Positions 60,368-64,000 of a stretch of 64,000 bases of DNA are shown in pieces. A model generated the notes under the pieces. It was not told where the DNA came from. It ran no database searches and saw only the letters and a list, made by a program, of their open reading frames with translations. This stretch comes from Hellea sp965224755 (GTDB lineage: Bacteria > Pseudomonadota > Alphaproteobacteria > Caulobacterales > Maricaulaceae), in the NCBI GenBank assembly GCA_965224755.1, contig OZ245061.1:2046001-2110000 (forward strand), read 5' to 3'. Position 1 is the first letter of the stretch, and each line of letters begins with the position of its first letter. A program made the position numbers and the translations under genes.

Positions 60368-61177
60368 CTAAGCCGCCGGATCGCTCATCGCTTCCATATT
60401 GGCATCGGCTTGGCGGATGGCGGCTTCGAGGCGGTCTTCGGCTGATTGCAGGTTTTTTTTCGGGTCTTGGTAAAAGGCCGTGAGTTTCATGATTTGCAAG
60501 AAAGCTTTATTGAGGAAACGTCCCCAGAATTTCATCGGACGGTCAAAGTCATAGAGTAGGATAACCCGCTCTTCGTCGGTATCGTTCCAGACTTCATGCT
60601 CATATGTATCGTCAAAGACGAATATTTCGCCCTCTTTCCATGCCGTTATGGTTTCATCGACGCGGATACGGCATTTCTCGCGGTCTTTGGGAATGATGAG
60701 GCCAAGATGAGATCGCAGGATTCCCTTGGTCACGCCTTTATGCGCCGGAATATGATAGCCGGGGGCAAGGATTGAGAACATCGCCGATTGCAGGTTTGGC
60801 ACTTTCGCTAGAATATCAGCGGTTGTCGGCGCGAGCGAGGCGTTTTTTTCAAGCCGCTGGCCAAAACCATATAACACGAAAGTCTTCCAGTTTTGCTCCG
60901 TCGAGAGGCGGTATTGATCGGGCGAAATTTCGTGAAAGCCGGGAATGACATCTCGAAATTTCAGCACCACTCTGGCTTCGTCCTGAATGGTTTCCCAATT
61001 ATCTGTAAAGGCTTTCAGAAAGGGGAAATGCTCATTGGAAATCTTGGGCGTATCCGGCACTCTGGATTGTCCCGCCTGAAACTTGGCGATTTTGCGCACG
61101 AGTTTCTTGCCCAGCTTTTTAACAAAAGCCCGGCGCGGGTTTTTCAGATGTTTCGGTTTCTCGACAGTCGATGCCAT
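60368..61177 (-). CDS. aspartyl/asparaginyl beta-hydroxylase domain protein
   Basis: 269 residues from the ATG at 61177; a TTG at 61186 is an alternative start. The double-stranded beta-helix of the Asp_Arg_Hydrox family is visible: APGYHIPAHKGVTKGILRSHLGLIIPKDREKCRIRVDE near residues 140-180 and EIFVFDDTYEHEVWNDTDEERVILLYDFDRP near 200-230, with the His ligands of the Fe(II)/2-oxoglutarate centre. In other bacteria such proteins hydroxylate lipid A fatty acids (LpxO-like) or peptides. Next to cfa, six bases away, a lipid role is plausible, by inference. Confidence 0.85.
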   Translation of the reverse strand: MASTVEKPKHLKNPRRAFVKKLGKKLVRKIAKFQAGQSRVPDTPKISNEHFPFLKAFTDNWETIQDEARVVLKFRDVIPGFHEISPDQYRLSTEQNWKTFVLYGFGQRLEKNASLAPTTADILAKVPNLQSAMFSILAPGYHIPAHKGVTKGILRSHLGLIIPKDREKCRIRVDETITAWKEGEIFVFDDTYEHEVWNDTDEERVILLYDFDRPMKFWGRFLNKAFLQIMKLTAFYQDPKKNLQSAEDRLEAAIRQADANMEAMSDPAA

Positions 61178-61182
61178 TTTTC

Positions 61183-62391
61183 TCAATTCAATTTGCGTTC
61201 GCCGTCTATCATATAATCGCGCGTGATTGGCAAGGCTCCAACTGTCTTAGAGAGCTGGATTTGAAAAACCATTTGCTTGCCATATCGAAACCCGAATTCA
61301 ACAATATAGAGGTAAAACTCCCACATCCGGCAGAAACGCTCGTCAAACATCTCGGCAACTTTGCCCCTGTTTTTCTGAAACCGTTCATTCCAATGCTTGA
61401 TCGTTTCCGCGTAATGCAGGCGCAAAACCTCGCAATCCGTCACCCATAAATCCGCTTTTTCGATTTCCGCAAATGTTTCAGATAATGCGGGAGAATAAGC
61501 TCCGGGAAAAATATATTTCCGTACCCAAGCCGCCGTTGTACCCGGCACGCCGCGCCGCCCAATGGAATGCACAAGCGCCGCTCCGTCATCCGTTAATAAG
61601 TCTCTGATTTTTGAAAAATATTCATTAAAATGGGCGATGCCGACATGTTCAAACATGCCGACCGATACGATGCGGTCAAAGCTCTCGTCAATATGGCGGT
61701 AATCCTGCAAGCGGATATCAACTTTATCGCTTAGCCCGGCCTCGGCCACGCGCTGTTGCGCCAGCGCCAATTGCTCATCCGATAAAGTCACCCCAACCAC
61801 ATGGCAGTCAAAGGTTTTGGCCAGATAAATCGCCATACCGCCCCAGCCGCAGCCAATATCGAGTACTTTCATGCCCGGTTTGAGGTTTAGCTTCGCCGCT
61901 ATATGCGCCTTTTTATAGTCTTGAGCCTTTTCCAGTGATATGTCTAAATCCGGCCAGTAAGCACAGGAATATTGCATGTCTTCGTCAAGGAAATAGCGGT
62001 AAAGATCATTGGACAAATCATAATGATGTTGAACATTTTTGCGGGATTTCGCTGTCTTATTATGCTGGTGCCAGCGTTTGAATTTCTTCAGCCATGCCCG
62101 GAGCGCTTTTTGTGAACCTTGGCTGCGCAGCGACTCGCGATTAAAAGCAAAGATTTCCAGTAATCCTTTCAGCCCGCCCTCTTCGCAAATCAGCGTGCCG
62201 TCCATATAGGCCTCGCCCGCTTTGAGCTCCGGATTGAGGAAGAGCTGGCGATAGAGCTTCTTATCAGTCAAGCGGATAGTCGCGCTCGGCTGCCCGCCCG
62301 GCCCGTGGACATGCGAATGTCCGTCCGCATCTATGATTGTCAATTGCCCAACCTTCACGAATTTGGACATCATTTTATTTAAAAGTTTCAT
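61183..62391 (-). CDS. cfa: cyclopropane-fatty-acyl-phospholipid synthase
   Basis: 402 residues. Cfa adds a methylene from SAM across the double bond of membrane phospholipid acyl chains. N-terminal lipid-binding region, then the SAM motif VLDIGCGWGGMAIYLAKTF near residue 180, the preceding VQHHYDLSNDLYRYFLDEDMQYSCAYW signature, SVGMFEHVG near 255 and the C-terminal segment HWNERFQKNR and WEFYLYIVEFGFRYGKQMVFQIQ. All family motifs intact. Followed within six bases by the hydroxylase gene; a HAD phosphatase lies 22 bases upstream. Confidence 0.94.
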   Translation of the reverse strand: MKLLNKMMSKFVKVGQLTIIDADGHSHVHGPGGQPSATIRLTDKKLYRQLFLNPELKAGEAYMDGTLICEEGGLKGLLEIFAFNRESLRSQGSQKALRAWLKKFKRWHQHNKTAKSRKNVQHHYDLSNDLYRYFLDEDMQYSCAYWPDLDISLEKAQDYKKAHIAAKLNLKPGMKVLDIGCGWGGMAIYLAKTFDCHVVGVTLSDEQLALAQQRVAEAGLSDKVDIRLQDYRHIDESFDRIVSVGMFEHVGIAHFNEYFSKIRDLLTDDGAALVHSIGRRGVPGTTAAWVRKYIFPGAYSPALSETFAEIEKADLWVTDCEVLRLHYAETIKHWNERFQKNRGKVAEMFDERFCRMWEFYLYIVEFGFRYGKQMVFQIQLSKTVGALPITRDYMIDGERKLN

Positions 62392-62413
62392 GCGCGCCTT
62401 CCCTATGCCCGAT

Positions 62414-63088
62414 TTAGGCCTTCATCCAGTCTTGGATATCATATCCTTCGTCCAGCGCCAGCTTTTCCAGCCGGCCATCGGGATTAACCGCAATCGCTTT
62501 ATCCGCAAAGCGCATAACCTCGATATCGGCGCGGCTATCCGTATAAAACACCGTGTCCAAATCGCTTAGACCCTGCCTCTCAATATAGGCTTTGACAGAT
62601 TTCAGTTTCGCAGTCCCGTAACAATTTTGCGAGGCGAAATCAGGCAGAAGCAGATCCTCCTTTGACCAACCCAAAAGCGTGCAGACATAGCCGTCAGCGC
62701 CCAATTTGGCAGAGATTGGCGCGACGATGAGGTCAACAGCGGCGCTGGCAATCAGGATATGGTCCCCATTGGCTTGGTGCCGGGCCAAAACTTTAACCGC
62801 TCCAGGCCGTAAACCACTCGCCACTTCGCGCGCGGCAAACGCCTCAGCCATGGTTTCTAACTTCGCCCGCGTCTTACCCGTCATACCCCAGCGCATCATG
62901 TTTTTCTTGACATCCCCGCGCGGCACGCCTCCGCTTTTATAGCGGTATTGGAACATTGCCGTGCTGATAAATAGCGGCAGCCAGAGATGCGGTTTATAGC
63001 GGATACTGCGCCACACCAACCGTCCCCATGTCCCGCGCTTGGTCAGGGTGTAATCCAGATCGAATATGGCCAGCTTTGCCGCGCTCAT
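62414..63088 (-). CDS. HAD-IB family phosphatase
   Basis: 224 residues. Nucleophile motif AIFDLDYTLTKRGTWGRLVW at the front, GDHILIASAAVDLIVAPI (Ser motif) near residue 110, and TVFYTDSRADIEVMRFADKAIAVNPDGRLEKLA near 185 with the paired Asp motif. Subfamily IB, like SerB and PAP/CicA-type phosphatases. Substrate unknown; neighbours (flippase, cfa) point to envelope lipid or sugar metabolism, by inference. Overlaps the flippase stop by four bases. Confidence 0.82.
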   Translation of the reverse strand: MSAAKLAIFDLDYTLTKRGTWGRLVWRSIRYKPHLWLPLFISTAMFQYRYKSGGVPRGDVKKNMMRWGMTGKTRAKLETMAEAFAAREVASGLRPGAVKVLARHQANGDHILIASAAVDLIVAPISAKLGADGYVCTLLGWSKEDLLLPDFASQNCYGTAKLKSVKAYIERQGLSDLDTVFYTDSRADIEVMRFADKAIAVNPDGRLEKLALDEGYDIQDWMKA

Positions 63089-64000
63089 TCCGGCACCTCG
63101 TCGACGGGTTTAAGATCGGCCTTACGAATAGCCTGTTTCAAGGTTGTCTTGACCAATAAGGTCACAATAATCAATCCCACCAAATGCCCGGCGATAACCG
63201 CCCAAGCTGCGCCCGCTCCGCCGAGGACTTTGGTCAGTATGAAAAACCCTGCAATATAAACCAGTAAGCCTGCGACGCGGGCATAGATTGCGCGCTCGGG
63301 CTTATCAGCGGCGTAAAAGACGGGGTAAAGCGGCGCTACTGCGGCAAAAAGAGCTGCGCCGAAAACCAGTAAAATTGCCAGAATAACTGTCTCGGCATAT
63401 TCCGGCCCGAAAGTGTTGGCAATGACGTATGGCCCGGCCAGCGACATCAGGATCGAAAGAATAAGCCCAACGCTCAAAGACATCGCCCCGGCCCGCGTGA
63501 CCAAACGCCAGATTTTATCCGCGCCGCCATCGGACATGATGCGGGCGAGTTCGGGATAAATCACTTGGTCGAGCAGCTTAACACCTTCGGAGAGAAGCTT
63601 GGCGACTTCCTCGGCAATACGGTAGACGGCGACGAAAGCCGGGCCAAAGACGCTCATCACTAAAAGCACGGGTAAATGGCTTGTGCCTGCGGCTAGTGTT
63701 GAATCGATATTGGATTTCCAAACGAAAGGCCAAAGCCCTTTGCGCGGGTGGGTGAAGTCTGATTTAGCGGCCAAGATTGGCCTGATGAATTTCCGCTTCG
63801 CCAATTCTGCCAACCCCAATAAAATCACCGCCAGATAACCGGCAACTGAGCCCATATACCAAACAGCTGCAAAACCGATCAAGCCCCAGCCCGATTTATA
63901 GGCGATGACCGCCCCGATAAGACGCGTCACCGGCATGGCGAGGGCGCAAAGGGCCAAGCCTTTGAATTTATCAAATAGGCGCAAGACGCCCGTCGCCGCG
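63085..64000 (-). CDS. oligosaccharide flippase family membrane protein (partial, 5' end outside window)
   Basis: About 305 residues are visible; the frame is still open at the right edge (the TTG at 63984 is preceded by codons reading AATGV), so the N-terminal part lies beyond. Multiple membrane segments and the general pattern of polysaccharide/lipid flippases (MOP/Wzx, lipopolysaccharide biosynthesis type) are visible: TRLIGAVIAYKSGWGLIGFAAVWYMGSVAGY, ISMSVGLI-like Gly/Ser-rich helices, IYARVAGLLVYIAGFF. Such proteins move lipid-linked sugars across the inner membrane. Ends in the HAD gene start with a four-base overlap. Confidence 0.75.
   Translation of the reverse strand, partial: AATGVLRLFDKFKGLALCALAMPVTRLIGAVIAYKSGWGLIGFAAVWYMGSVAGYLAVILLGLAELAKRKFIRPILAAKSDFTHPRKGLWPFVWKSNIDSTLAAGTSHLPVLLVMSVFGPAFVAVYRIAEEVAKLLSEGVKLLDQVIYPELARIMSDGGADKIWRLVTRAGAMSLSVGLILSILMSLAGPYVIANTFGPEYAETVILAILLVFGAALFAAVAPLYPVFYAADKPERAIYARVAGLLVYIAGFFILTKVLGGAGAAWAVIAGHLVGLIIVTLLVKTTLKQAIRKADLKPVDEVPE

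Overview
The window reads as a chromosomal segment of an alphaproteobacterium, most likely a Caulobacter-like or Hyphomonas/Maricaulis-type (dimorphic, marine) member. The evidence is the gene order of the division and cell wall (dcw) cluster running straight into lpxC-bamD-recN-ligA, a perfect CtrA-type box (TTAA-N7-TTAA) upstream of ftsZ, a meso-DAP type MurE (DNPR motif), and a type A RNase P RNA. Genus cannot be fixed by eye. No tRNA, rRNA, CRISPR array or intact insertion sequence was seen.

Layout. 1-6.3 kb (+): the tail of a UvrD-type helicase, a lipoprotein with a hydrolase-like look, prmA, two very small genes on the other strand, a Xaa-Pro aminopeptidase and an exported protein of unknown role. 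6.3-30.6 kb (-): one nearly unbroken block, in transcription order mraZ-rsmH-ftsL-ftsI-murE-murF-mraY-murD-ftsW-murG-murC-murB-ddl-ftsQ-ftsA-ftsZ-lpxC-bamD-recN-ligA. Many joints are 4-base overlaps. It builds lipid II, flips/polymerises it at the septum and assembles the divisome; the end of the block covers lipid A synthesis, outer-membrane protein assembly and DNA repair. Palindromic repeats interrupt it at ddl|murB, murB|murC and murD|ftsW, and a large cruciform sits between ftsA and ftsZ. A triple TGGGA repeat upstream of mraZ looks like the MraZ operator.

30.9-42 kb (+): an exported M3 peptidase, rnpB (on -), two amidohydrolases, a bile-acid/sodium symporter-type protein, and several A/T-rich membrane genes that look acquired. 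A 268-bp block is present twice (about 88 % identical) and has left two truncated gene copies: a recombination scar. 42-52.4 kb (-): AmiD-like amidase, small domain genes, an EamA transporter, a TerB/DnaJ protein, an AraC regulator flanked by two orphan terminators that suggest small RNAs, an ArsR-methyltransferase fusion with metF, the ABC-F protein EttA, and envelope proteins.

52.6-64 kb: pyrB and an inactive-looking dihydroorotase (pyrC'), gor, rpiA, glmU, gph, a small conserved gene, a repressor-like regulator, a 2-oxoglutarate hydroxylase-type protein, cfa, a HAD phosphatase and the end of a polysaccharide flippase. The most striking item is pyrB: the aspartate carbamoyltransferase is fused in frame to an N-terminal Cro-like helix-turn-helix domain, and a perfect inverted repeat overlaps a candidate promoter placed directly at its start. 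This suggests a biosynthetic enzyme that could sense pyrimidine state and bind its own promoter. A second strong signal is a pair of 209-nt elements (21.6 and 44.6 kb) whose stems differ by compensatory base changes.
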